In this document: positions 1 through 6,726 of the stretch, piece after piece
How the letters are laid out: each line of letters starts with the position of its first letter
Position numbering within the stretch: the stretch's first letter is position 1
Virus record (IMG/VR): IMGVR_UViG_3300021959_000538
Coordinates: 1 to 20,187 of that record
Reading direction: 5' to 3' (one strand)
Length of the DNA: 20,187 nt
From: a virus
Program-made: the position numbers and the translations under genes
Notes under the pieces: model-generated
Told to the model about the DNA's origin: nothing
The model's input: the letters and a program-made list of their open reading frames with translations, nothing else
Databases searched by the model: none

Positions 1-1
1 T

Positions 2-109
2 TCTAACACCAAGAAAGCTAAAGTTCGCAATTTAAACATGGGTGGCGAAGTGAGTCGTGGGTGTGGGGCAATCATGTCTAACCGTAAAAAAAGAACACGG
101 TATGCATGA
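2..109 (+). CDS. C-terminal end of a truncated gene, small basic virion-region protein
   Basis: The frame is open from the left edge and ends at TGA 107-109, giving 35 visible residues. The end is basic, with a Met-Gly-Gly-Glu-Val stretch followed by Arg-Gly-Cys-Gly-Ala-Ile-Met and a Lys/Arg run. I recall this type of ending (GG-x-V, RGCG, then a basic tail) from small proteins next to structural genes in uncultured marine phages; their function is unknown. Its last 8 nt overlap the next gene. The double-glycine motif recurs in several later proteins here. The N-terminus is outside the window, so nothing can be said about total length. Reality of the gene is likely; function is unassigned. 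Confidence 0.7.
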   Translation, partial: SNTKKAKVRNLNMGGEVSRGCGAIMSNRKKRTRYA

Positions 110-674
110 ATTCTTTGTTGACGACGAAAAAAAGATTTACAATGAAATCAGAGAGTGGTCAAAAACACTCTTAGAAGAAAACAACCCAGATTTCAACGGG
201 TTACCCGCTTGCCCATATGCCAAAGCAGCTTGGGCAGCGCAACGGGTTTCGGTTATTTTTAAACGCGATCCCGCGAATTATCATGACTTGTGGTCAGTCA
301 TATCTACCTGGGACGACAAGGTGGATTTGGTAATCATCGTGGACCTGGCGTTTCCCGAAGACTCGGAAGCCTTCCACGAATACCTCGATGACATCAATCA
401 AGCCATATCTGACGGTGTGTTTATAGACAGGGACATCTGGGTTATGGGATTTCACCCAGACCAGGAGCCCAATGAGCTTGTAGACAACGGCTCTTTTGAG
501 CCAACAACCGCAGAAGAATATGCGATGATATTCGTTCAGCGCCTTAGTAAGCTGGAGGAATCAGCGGATAAGATACGAAAATTAGGTTATTATGAGCGTT
601 ATTTTGACGCATATGACGTCGAAAACATGTACAAGGTTCGTCACGAATTTTACAGGAGATTGATAAGTGGATAA
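102..674 (+). CDS. Conserved hypothetical protein, DUF1415-like pattern
   Basis: The product is 190 aa from ATG 102. A longer reading from GTG 57 is open but lies inside the upstream gene, and the ATG gives a natural short overlap. Residues 37-44 read Cys-Pro-Tyr-Ala-Lys-Ala-Ala-Trp, a hydrophobic strand (VDLVIIVDL) lies near residues 74-82, and Gly-Phe-His-Pro-Asp occurs at 117-121. That order (CPxAK, hydrophobic strand, FHPD) resembles DUF1415, an uncharacterised bacterial family with a CPFAK motif and an FHPDY motif. The resemblance is from memory and is an inference. The C-terminus (about 145-190) is helical and charged. There is no signal peptide or membrane segment. It sits between basic virion-associated proteins, so it may be a virion or morphogenesis accessory, or an unrelated passenger gene. 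Confidence 0.8.
   Translation: MHEFFVDDEKKIYNEIREWSKTLLEENNPDFNGLPACPYAKAAWAAQRVSVIFKRDPANYHDLWSVISTWDDKVDLVIIVDLAFPEDSEAFHEYLDDINQAISDGVFIDRDIWVMGFHPDQEPNELVDNGSFEPTTAEEYAMIFVQRLSKLEESADKIRKLGYYERYFDAYDVENMYKVRHEFYRRLISG
654..659 (+). promoter_or_regulatory. Shine-Dalgarno site fixing a GTG start
   Basis: AGGAGA lies about 8 nt before GTG 667, inside the last codons of the upstream gene. It supports the GTG at 667 over the in-frame ATG at 694 and implies translation coupled to the preceding reading frame, which stops at 674. Confidence 0.7.
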
Positions 675-1026
675 ATCCAGAGTTAATTTAGGGATGGGTG
701 CCTCGAAGAGAAAATCTTCTAAAAAAGTTGGCGCATCGATTATAGGTGCGTTTCGGAAAAAAGATGAATTTAATCCTATGCTTGCCGCCGATGGCGGTCC
801 CGCTAAAAAACCCAAAAAGATGAGGGGCGGTGGAAATGTGGGTGGCCCACTAAAAATGAAAGATGGTGGTTTCCCTGATCTAAGCGGCGACGGTAGAGTC
901 ACGCAAAAAGACATTTTGATGGGAAAAGGCGTTATTAAACGGAACATGGGCGGAAAGGTCTCTAAAAAGTCTGGTGTGATTAAAGGCATGCGTTCTGGCG
1001 GCATAGCTAAGAAGAAAGGTGGATAA
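667..1026 (+). CDS. Small basic Lys/Gly-rich protein with EF-hand-like loop
   Basis: This is a 119-aa protein starting at GTG 667 behind a good AGGAGA site; it overlaps the previous gene by 8 nt. It is rich in Lys and Gly. Residues 71-82 (DLSGDGRVTQKD) fit the 12-residue EF-hand/dockerin calcium loop, with acidic or oxygen-bearing side chains at loop positions 1, 3, 5, 9 and 12. I recall similar loops in small marine-phage proteins. Double-glycine motifs occur at about 43-44, 54-56, 67-68, 95-96 and 111-112. Residues 35-41 (FNPMLAA) followed by a GGNV at 55-58 match the C-terminal tail of the next gene's product. A DNA- or virion-associated role is plausible from charge and position. Function is not established. 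Confidence 0.8.
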   Translation: MDKSRVNLGMGASKRKSSKKVGASIIGAFRKKDEFNPMLAADGGPAKKPKKMRGGGNVGGPLKMKDGGFPDLSGDGRVTQKDILMGKGVIKRNMGGKVSKKSGVIKGMRSGGIAKKKGG

Positions 1027-1028
1027 CC

Positions 1029-1454
1029 ATGGTTGTTGCGACTATTGCTAGAAAAGCACTTACTAAAGGCACTCAAGCGGCAAGACGAGCCGCAGCCGCA
1101 GCGAAAAAGAAAGCCGCTAAAAAAGCTAGAGAAGCGGCTAAAACCGCCAAAAAAAAGACGGCTAAAGTTGCAAAAAAGACGTCTAAAAGAGCTAGTCAAG
1201 CCACACGAAGAGCCACTAGTTCCGCAAAAAAGAGGGCTAAAAAAACCGTGGGCGCTACTAAACGTGCGGTTAAAAAAGCTAATACAGAGGGTATTGTTTT
1301 AGGTGGTTTAGCTGTAGAGGGCTCGAATATGGCGGGGAAAGCTTTGATGGGCAAGGATAAAAAAGAAAAGCCCAATCCTGCTCGATTTGATCCTGTTCTT
1401 GCGGCAAGAGGAATGAAGAAAGGCGGTAATGTTAGAGGAAGAAGTAAGAAATGA
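1029..1454 (+). CDS. Histone-H1-like Ala/Lys-rich basic protein
   Basis: This is a 141-aa protein starting at ATG 1029, with AAAGG about 9 nt upstream. Residues 13-96 are almost entirely Ala, Lys, Arg, Thr and Ser, in runs such as AAKKAREAAK and AKKKTAKVAKK, the composition of histone H1 C-terminal tails and of bacterial H1-like proteins. Such tails bind DNA without sequence specificity through charge. A more ordinary segment follows (about 86-110), then a C-terminal tail with FDPVLAARG at 120-128 and KKGGNV at 130-135 that matches the neighbour upstream. In this structural cluster a packaged-DNA-binding or condensing virion protein is the simplest idea (inference). Low complexity could mislead similarity searches. 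The gene overlaps the next by 4 nt (ATGA). Confidence 0.8.
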   Translation: MVVATIARKALTKGTQAARRAAAAAKKKAAKKAREAAKTAKKKTAKVAKKTSKRASQATRRATSSAKKRAKKTVGATKRAVKKANTEGIVLGGLAVEGSNMAGKALMGKDKKEKPNPARFDPVLAARGMKKGGNVRGRSKK

Positions 1455-2119
1455 CCGTTTCTGGTTCTAAAAACTTTGAGTTAGACGTCACCGAGTACAT
1501 CGAAGAGGCGTTTGAGCGTTGCGGCAAAGAGGTTCGTACAGGTTACGACATCAAGACCGCTAAACGCTCTATGAACCTGTTGTTTGCTGATTGGGCAAAC
1601 AGGGGGCTTAACTCCTGGACGATAGAGCAGTCCACACAGGCTCTGGTTGCTGGGACGGCAGAATATACGCTTGGGTCAGATACCATAGATATTCTGTCAG
1701 CAGCCGTTCGCCGCGATAACGTGGATTACAACATAGAGCGGTTAAGTCGTGACGATTACCTGGGTGTGCCTAATAAAACCACTCAAGGACGTCCCTCACA
1801 GTGGTTTCTGGACCGTCTAATAAGTCCTGTGTTAAAGCTGTGGCCTGTCCCGGAGAACAGCACAGATGTGATCGTGTTTGATCGTTTGGTCCGAATGGAT
1901 GACGCAGACACGGCTCAGAACACGGTGGAAATGCCGTTTAGATTTTACCCTTGTTTGGCTGCCGGGTTGGCTTACTACATAGCCATTAAGAAGGCTCCGG
2001 ACAGGGTGCAGTTATTGAAAGCTGTGTATGAAGAAGAGATGGAGCGGGCCATCAGTATGGACCGTGACCGGGCTTCCTTTAACATTGTGCCAAGCTTGGC
2101 GTACTCGCAGAACCTGTAA
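1451..2119 (+). CDS. Putative head-tail adaptor / neck protein
   Basis: This is a 222-aa soluble protein whose start overlaps the previous stop as ATGA, with AGAGGAA about 10 nt upstream. The N-terminal half is helical; it carries a Tyr-Ile-Glu-Glu-Ala-Phe segment near residue 16 and a segment around 41-60 (MNLLFADWANRGLNSWTIEQ). I recognise this pattern from a family of marine-phage connector-region proteins that I associate with P22 gp4-type and T7 gp11-type adaptors. Adaptors sit under the portal ring and form the upper tail channel. Adjacency to a second adaptor-like gene (2421-3068) supports the role. The fold assignment is from memory and context, not a search. Confidence 0.72.
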   Translation: MTVSGSKNFELDVTEYIEEAFERCGKEVRTGYDIKTAKRSMNLLFADWANRGLNSWTIEQSTQALVAGTAEYTLGSDTIDILSAAVRRDNVDYNIERLSRDDYLGVPNKTTQGRPSQWFLDRLISPVLKLWPVPENSTDVIVFDRLVRMDDADTAQNTVEMPFRFYPCLAAGLAYYIAIKKAPDRVQLLKAVYEEEMERAISMDRDRASFNIVPSLAYSQNL

Positions 2120-2424
2120 TGGCTAAATTTGCTGTTGGTAAAAATGCCTATGGCATATCAGACAGAAGCGGATTTCGCTACAAGCTAAACGAAATGAAGC
2201 GGGAGTGGAATGGTCTCCTGGTGGGCAAAGATGAGTGGGAAAAGAAACAACCCCAGTTAGAGCCCCGAAGAACCATTACAGACCCGCAGGCTTTGCGTAA
2301 TCCCAGACCGGATCGCGTAGAGCCTATGGACGTTTATGTAGGCTTGCCTACCCCGGATGCCCCCGATTTACGGCCTGTAACCGGATTTGGTCAGGTTGGT
2401 AGCGTGACAGTGGTGATTTCATGA
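2119..2424 (+). CDS. Conserved small neck-region protein ending in GSVTVVIS
   Basis: The product is 101 aa; its start overlaps the previous stop by one base (TAATG). The N-terminus (FAVGKNAYGISDRSGFRYK, residues 4-22, then WNGLLVGKDEW at 30-40) is a pattern I recall as highly conserved in uncultured marine phages, always between neck genes, with no known function. It is polar with several Pro-rich stretches at 45-85 and has no membrane segment. Its last residues (VTGFGQVGSVTVVIS, 87-101) resemble the repeat core of the 451-aa protein at 6727-8082 and the C-terminus of the protein at 13950-14252. A short docking or capping piece of the neck is plausible. Confidence 0.8.
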   Translation: MAKFAVGKNAYGISDRSGFRYKLNEMKREWNGLLVGKDEWEKKQPQLEPRRTITDPQALRNPRPDRVEPMDVYVGLPTPDAPDLRPVTGFGQVGSVTVVIS

Positions 2425-3068
2425 GTTTTACTTATGACGAGTTAAAAACGGCGATACAAGACTACACTCAGAATTCTGAAACCAGTTTTGTAAATAACCT
2501 GCCTGTTTTTATTCGCGTGGCTGAAGAGCGTATCTTAAAGAACGTTCAGCTTACGCTTTTTCGTAAGAATGCCAGCGGAACCACCACAGCAAGTAACCAG
2601 TATTTAGCGGCACCTAGTGATTTTTTGGCTCCGTTTTCTTTATCGTTTACCACGGGTGGGGATAAAACGTTTTTAGACTACAAAGACGTTAACTTTGTGC
2701 AAACCTACAACCCAGATCCAACGGACACAGGCGCACCAAGGTATTACGCTTTTTTTGACGACTCCAACTTTTTGCTCGGACCCACGCCCGATGCAAATTA
2801 CGACGTGGAGTTGCACTACTTTTATCGCCCAACAAGTTTGACTGCGGGGGCAGGAAGCGGAACTACCTGGCTAAGTGAAAACGCTGAAATAGCCTTGTTA
2901 TACGGGTCTTTGATAGAGGCGTACACTTACATGAAAGGTGAGCCGGACATGATGCAAGAATATGAAAAACGGTTTGCTGAAAGTGTGGTTGCTATGAAGA
3001 ACTTTGGTGAGGCCAAAGAAGTCACCGACGCATATCGAACAGGTTTGGTTATTAGAGATAAGGCATGA
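2421..3068 (+). CDS. Putative phage adaptor protein (SU10-adaptor-like)
   Basis: This is a 215-aa protein overlapping the previous gene by 4 nt (ATGA). The order of elements is: an N-terminal helix (YDELKTAIQDYTQN), a helix with FIRVAEERILKNVQL near 30-44, a beta-rich middle with YLAAPSDFLAPFSL near 60-73, a PRYYAFFDDSNFLLGPTPD strand pair near 108-126, and C-terminal helices containing LLYGSLIEAYTYMKGEPDMMQEYEKRF (about 157-183). This is the arrangement of the podovirus adaptor family typified by phage SU10, whose members form a ring between portal and nozzle. The length is ordinary for the family. It closes the first neck block; the nozzle-like partner is about 9 kb downstream. Confidence 0.8.
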   Translation: MSFTYDELKTAIQDYTQNSETSFVNNLPVFIRVAEERILKNVQLTLFRKNASGTTTASNQYLAAPSDFLAPFSLSFTTGGDKTFLDYKDVNFVQTYNPDPTDTGAPRYYAFFDDSNFLLGPTPDANYDVELHYFYRPTSLTAGAGSGTTWLSENAEIALLYGSLIEAYTYMKGEPDMMQEYEKRFAESVVAMKNFGEAKEVTDAYRTGLVIRDKA

Positions 3069-3090
3069 TTGAAAGCGTACAAACAACGCT

Positions 3091-3109
3091 AGGCAATGGC
3101 TAGTTGCCT
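3091..3109 (+). other. Small hairpin in the gap before the adhesion cassette
   Basis: AGGCAA and TTGCCT form a perfect 6-bp inverted repeat around a 7-nt loop, in the 93-nt gap between 3068 and 3162. One extra U-G pair is possible in RNA. No U-run follows, so it is not a standard intrinsic terminator. It could be an RNA-processing or stability element at the boundary between neck genes and fibre genes. No convincing promoter is visible in the gap. Confidence 0.4.
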
Positions 3110-3161
3110 GAAGAACTGGCCAACTCAGAATAGAACCGCGTTAATTTAAAAGGAAAGACAA

Positions 3162-3596
3162 ATGGCTATTACACAGGCTATGGCAACATCATTCAAAGTC
3201 GATATCCTTGACGGGACTTTTGACTTTAGCAGCGGCACATCACAGGTCTTTAAGCTGGCCTTGTATACGTCGTCAGCTACGCTAGATGCGACTACCACTG
3301 CGTATTCTGCGACTAACGAAGTCTCAGGTACGGGCTACTCTGCTGGCGGCGGTACGTTGACTATCTCAGCGAACCCTGCGTCTAGTGGCACTACGGCGTT
3401 CTTAGACTTCGCAGACCTTACGTTTTCTACCGCAACAATCACTGCCCGTGGTGCGCTTATTTACTTAGCTAACGGCGGCACTAACCCTGCGGTAGCGGTT
3501 CTGGACTTTGGCTCAGATAAAACTTCAACTGCGGGTGACTTTACTATCGTCTTCCCTGCTGCTGATGCGAGCAACGCCATTATTCGTATCGCCTAA
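3162..3596 (+). CDS. Small conserved virion protein, beta-rich
   Basis: This is a 144-aa protein preceded by AGGAAAG about 8 nt before ATG 3162. It is rich in Thr, Ser, Ala and Gly, predicted all-beta, with no signal or membrane segment. Residues 10-66 (SFKVDILDG, FKLALYTSSATLD, EVSGTGYSAGG) follow a pattern I recall as one of the most common small structural proteins of marine tailed phages, usually next to fibre genes. The exact place in the virion is not known to me; a fibre base, collar or decoration protein would fit. It is the first gene after the hairpin gap and may lead the fibre operon. Confidence 0.75.
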   Translation: MAITQAMATSFKVDILDGTFDFSSGTSQVFKLALYTSSATLDATTTAYSATNEVSGTGYSAGGGTLTISANPASSGTTAFLDFADLTFSTATITARGALIYLANGGTNPAVAVLDFGSDKTSTAGDFTIVFPAADASNAIIRIA

Positions 3597-3614
3597 AACT
3601 GAGAGACCGTAGCT

Positions 3615-6410
3615 ATGGTGACTTTAGTTAATAGAGCTAAGATGTCCACTGCTACGACAGGGACAGGGACGATTACGCTCGGTTCTGCTGTAGCAGGGTT
3701 TCAGACTTTTGCAGATGCTGGCGTAGCAAACGCCGAGACTGTCCGGTACACCATCGAAGATGGTGCTGCGTTTGAGATAGGCACTGGCACATACACTTCG
3801 TCAGGGACGACGCTTTCCCGTACGCTTATTGAAAGTAGCACAGGTTCCCTTCTTAACCTGTCTGGCAGTGCTATTGTCTATGTAACTGCCGCCGCACAAG
3901 ACCTCCAAAGTGATACCGCTAATACCGCTTCTACACTAGTCGCTAGGGACGCCTCTGGTAACTTTAGTGCGGGTACGATTACGGCTGCTTTGTCTGGTAA
4001 CGCTACTACTTCAAGCTCCACCACAGGTAATGCCGCAACGGCAACATCCCTTGAAACTGCTCGTACTATTGGTGGTGTTAGTTTTGATGGCACAGCTAAT
4101 ATCAACTTGCCCGGGGTTAATACCTCGGGAAACCAAGATACTTCGGGTAACGCTACTACCGCCACTGCTTTAGCTACAGGCAGGACAATCAGCTTAACGG
4201 GTGATGTCACAGGCACTTCGGGTAGTTTTGATGGTAGTGGTAACGTAAGTATTGCGGCGACTATCGCTGCTAATTCTGTTGCTTTGGGTACAGATACTAC
4301 GGGTAACTACGTTGCAACTATTGCAACTGGTACGGGCCTAGACGGAAGCGCCTCAAGCGAGGGGGCAACCCCAACAATCTCGTTAGATTTAAGCGAGCTT
4401 GCAACCTCTACTACAAACGGAGACGGTGACTTTTTCGTAGTTGTCGATACTTCAAACGTACAGAGGAAGCTGACCAAAGCCAACATTAACAATAGTGGCT
4501 TTAATAACAATGCGGGTTACACCACAAATACAGGAACAGTAACAAGTGTTACTGGTGGCTCTTACTTAACAGGTGGGACGATAACCACCACTGGAACTTT
4601 AGCTGTTGATGCAACCTCTGCCAACACTGCAAGTAAGGTTGTAGCTAGAGATGCCTCTGGTAATTTTAGTGCAGGTACAATCACGGCTTCTTTGTCGGGT
4701 AACGCCACGACTGCTACCACAGCAACAAACCAATCCGGCGGCACCGTTTCTGCAACGACAGGTACTTTTAGCACTTCTGCAACCATTGACGGTATTCTTT
4801 TACAAGACAGCACAAACCGCTCCGGTTTGCTTCAAGTGTCATCTGGAGGTGCTTGGGAAGGTTTCGCTATCGCTCCAACGGGTACGTCTCACTGGTCAAT
4901 TATGGGCGACCAAGATGACTTCGGTTTTTACGATGATGTAAATAACGAATGGATAATTCTATACAACGAAAACAGCACTCTTCAGCTACATGCTAACGGA
5001 AGCAACACAGTTACGGTTACTACATCTGGGTTAAGTGTCACAGGAAGTATTACAGTCTCTGGAACTGTAGATGGTCGTGACGTTGCTGCTGACGGCACTA
5101 AACTTGACGGTATTGCCGCTGGCGCTCAAACAGGAACAGTAACGAGCGTTACTGGCGGTACTTACTTAACCGGCGGCACGATAACTACTACTGGAACTCT
5201 AGCTGTAGACGCCACTTCGGCAAACACAGCATCTAAGGTTGTAGCTCGTGACGCTAGTGGTAACTTCTCTGCGGGTACGATTACTGCGGCTCTCTCTGGC
5301 AACGCCACCACAGCTACTACCCTGCAAACAGCCAGAACAATTAACGGCGTGTCGTTTGATGGTAGTGCAAATATCACCGTAGCTGACTCGACCAAACTGC
5401 CTTTAACCGGCGGTACTTTGTCAGGCAACCTTGCATTAGGCAACAACGACATTACCGGCGTTGACGAGCTAGTCTTTAATGACAACGTGCGACTTTTAGA
5501 TCAAGGTGATGACAAATACCTAAATCTTAAATGGAATAATTCTGGTGGTGGGGGTCTTATTCTTTATGATGGAGATGGGGTTAGGCACGGAACTTTCTAC
5601 GGCAATGGTAGTGGTGAAACAGGAATATTAGATAATGATTTTAGTTGGGCCGTCAGAATAAGAACTGGCTCAAACTCAAATATATATTACTGCAACGGCA
5701 ATGCAGAATTATATATTTTTACAACTTATGTCTACGCCCCCGGTTCTTTCCGTTCGCCCATATTTTATGATTACAACAATACGTCCTATTACCTAAATCC
5801 AAGCACTACAGGTGTGTCTGCAAACTTTGCAGGTACGGTAACCATAAACCAAGTAAATTATACAGGCACGGACGGAACGGCAGGACAAGTTCTAACAACA
5901 GACGGCTCTGGTAATGCTACGTTTGCTGATGCAGCAGGCGGTGGTGCCTTAGAACTAATATCATCAACAACTATTGGCACTGCTGTTTCCACAGTTGATA
6001 TTACGAGTGGTTTTTCTTCATCGTATGATACATACATGATTGATGTTACCGGAGTGGCGAAAAACGTAGCTCGTGACGCTAATGTTGAGTTACAGATATA
6101 CGACAACGGCACTCTTCTTACAGGGGCTAATTACGACTTTAAAGACGAAAGCGCAGCCAACGTAAATGGGGCCAATGAGTTTACAATAGGTGAATTTGAC
6201 TTGGCTAGTAATGATAACGGAGTTAACTTCACCATACGCAACGCAAACGATGCAACGTGGTACGTAGAAAGTATGGGCGGACGCAGGATATTCATGTTGG
6301 GTGGTTGGTACGACCAAAGCACTGGGCCTGTCACTGGTTTCAGACTATTGCTATCCAGAGATGACATGACGGGTGGCACCATACGGCTCTACGGCGTTAA
6401 AAATTCTTAG
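3615..6410 (+). CDS. Large tail fibre protein with internal repeats
   Basis: This is a 931-aa receptor-binding fibre. Residues 1-96 form a virion-attachment type N-terminus ([19 protein letters not shown], then a YTIEDG and [15 protein letters not shown] pattern) that I recall from many marine phage fibres. A repetitive shaft follows, with [22 protein letters not shown] and LSGNATT modules at about 102-132, 336-366 and 536-566; the last two lie inside a 61-residue duplicated block. [20 protein letters not shown] (about 486-505) is a familiar fibre motif. Around 715-735 a [13 protein letters not shown] element resembles a fibre motif seen before C-terminal tips. The final domain (about 780-931) ends with [19 protein letters not shown], typical of fibre tips. 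The DNA repeats are strongly diverged at silent sites. The chaperone-like gene follows 9 nt later. Confidence 0.9.
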   Translation: MVTLVNRAKMSTATTGTGTITLGSAVAGFQTFADAGVANAETVRYTIEDGAAFEIGTGTYTSSGTTLSRTLIESSTGSLLNLSGSAIVYVTAAAQDLQSDTANTASTLVARDASGNFSAGTITAALSGNATTSSSTTGNAATATSLETARTIGGVSFDGTANINLPGVNTSGNQDTSGNATTATALATGRTISLTGDVTGTSGSFDGSGNVSIAATIAANSVALGTDTTGNYVATIATGTGLDGSASSEGATPTISLDLSELATSTTNGDGDFFVVVDTSNVQRKLTKANINNSGFNNNAGYTTNTGTVTSVTGGSYLTGGTITTTGTLAVDATSANTASKVVARDASGNFSAGTITASLSGNATTATTATNQSGGTVSATTGTFSTSATIDGILLQDSTNRSGLLQVSSGGAWEGFAIAPTGTSHWSIMGDQDDFGFYDDVNNEWIILYNENSTLQLHANGSNTVTVTTSGLSVTGSITVSGTVDGRDVAADGTKLDGIAAGAQTGTVTSVTGGTYLTGGTITTTGTLAVDATSANTASKVVARDASGNFSAGTITAALSGNATTATTLQTARTINGVSFDGSANITVADSTKLPLTGGTLSGNLALGNNDITGVDELVFNDNVRLLDQGDDKYLNLKWNNSGGGGLILYDGDGVRHGTFYGNGSGETGILDNDFSWAVRIRTGSNSNIYYCNGNAELYIFTTYVYAPGSFRSPIFYDYNNTSYYLNPSTTGVSANFAGTVTINQVNYTGTDGTAGQVLTTDGSGNATFADAAGGGALELISSTTIGTAVSTVDITSGFSSSYDTYMIDVTGVAKNVARDANVELQIYDNGTLLTGANYDFKDESAANVNGANEFTIGEFDLASNDNGVNFTIRNANDATWYVESMGGRRIFMLGGWYDQSTGPVTGFRLLLSRDDMTGGTIRLYGVKNS
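3918..4010 (+). repeat. Fibre shaft module, copy 1 (93 nt)
   Basis: Encodes 31 residues of the [28 protein letters not shown] module. The same peptide module occurs at 4620-4712 and 5220-5312. Those two copies have the residues SKVV where this one has STLV, so this is the most diverged copy at protein level. Confidence 0.85.
4530..4712 (+). repeat. Fibre shaft 183-nt duplication, copy 2
   Basis: Encodes 61 residues that differ from the block at 5130-5312 at only two positions (Ser/Thr and Ser/Ala). By my hand count about 42 of the 183 nucleotides differ, nearly all silent. The two blocks start exactly 600 nt (200 codons) apart. Confidence 0.85.
5130..5312 (+). repeat. Fibre shaft 183-nt duplication, copy 3
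   Basis: Partner of 4530-4712. It encodes [25 protein letters not shown] and the [15 protein letters not shown] module. Three serines switch between TCN and AGY codons relative to the other copy, and each switch needs two base changes. Confidence 0.85.
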
Positions 6411-6419
6411 GAAAAGGCA

Positions 6420-6701
6420 ATGACTAGGTACAAACAGATAAACAATGAGGTCGTTCCATTTTCTGCCGAAGAGGAAGCTGCGTGGGATGCAAAAGAAACA
6501 GCGTGGGCGGCTGGAGCTGATGACCGCGCTGCGGAAGAAGCCAGAAAAGAACGAGATGAAAAACTAGCCGCTACAGATTGGAGAGCATCTAGCGACTTAA
6601 CACTGTCAACTGAATGGGCTACCTATCGCCAAGCACTTCGGGACGTACCGTCTCAAGCAGGGTTTCCGAACACAATAACGTGGCCCAGTGAGCCTGAATA
6701 G
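6420..6701 (+). CDS. Putative phage tail assembly chaperone (Phage_tail_APC-like)
   Basis: The product is 93 aa, with AGGAAAAGG a few nt before ATG 6420. The N-terminal part is acidic and helical (residues 14-50, many Glu/Ala/Asp). The C-terminal part carries the sequence ATDWRASSDL at 51-60, YRQALRDVPSQAGFP at 69-83 and WP at 88-89. This set (DW, YRQALRD, WP near the end) is the hallmark of the small tail-assembly chaperone family that is commonly encoded directly after fibre genes. Known members are thought to help fibre folding or attachment. Length is normal for a compact member. Its place 9 nt after the fibre stop fits that job. Confidence 0.82.
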   Translation: MTRYKQINNEVVPFSAEEEAAWDAKETAWAAGADDRAAEEARKERDEKLAATDWRASSDLTLSTEWATYRQALRDVPSQAGFPNTITWPSEPE

Positions 6702-6726
6702 AAGCAGTGTGTAAGAGAGAAGCGTC

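Noticed and set aside
57-101. Longer GTG-started reading of the DUF1415-like gene
   Set aside because: The extension lies within the upstream gene's coding end; ATG 102 gives a short overlap and a family-like N-terminus.
582-1199. Reverse-strand 205-aa frame
   Set aside because: Complement of Lys/Gly codons in two well-supported forward genes; Phe/Ser/Pro-rich shadow.
1033-1302. Overlapping 89-aa basic frame inside the H1-like gene
   Set aside because: It is the shifted reading of Ala/Lys-rich low-complexity DNA, with no good ribosome site.
3878-5485. Several reverse-strand frames (3878-4216, 4562-4813, 5162-5485)
   Set aside because: They repeat with the fibre shaft modules and are Val/Ala/Pro-rich complements of Thr/Gly/Ala codons.
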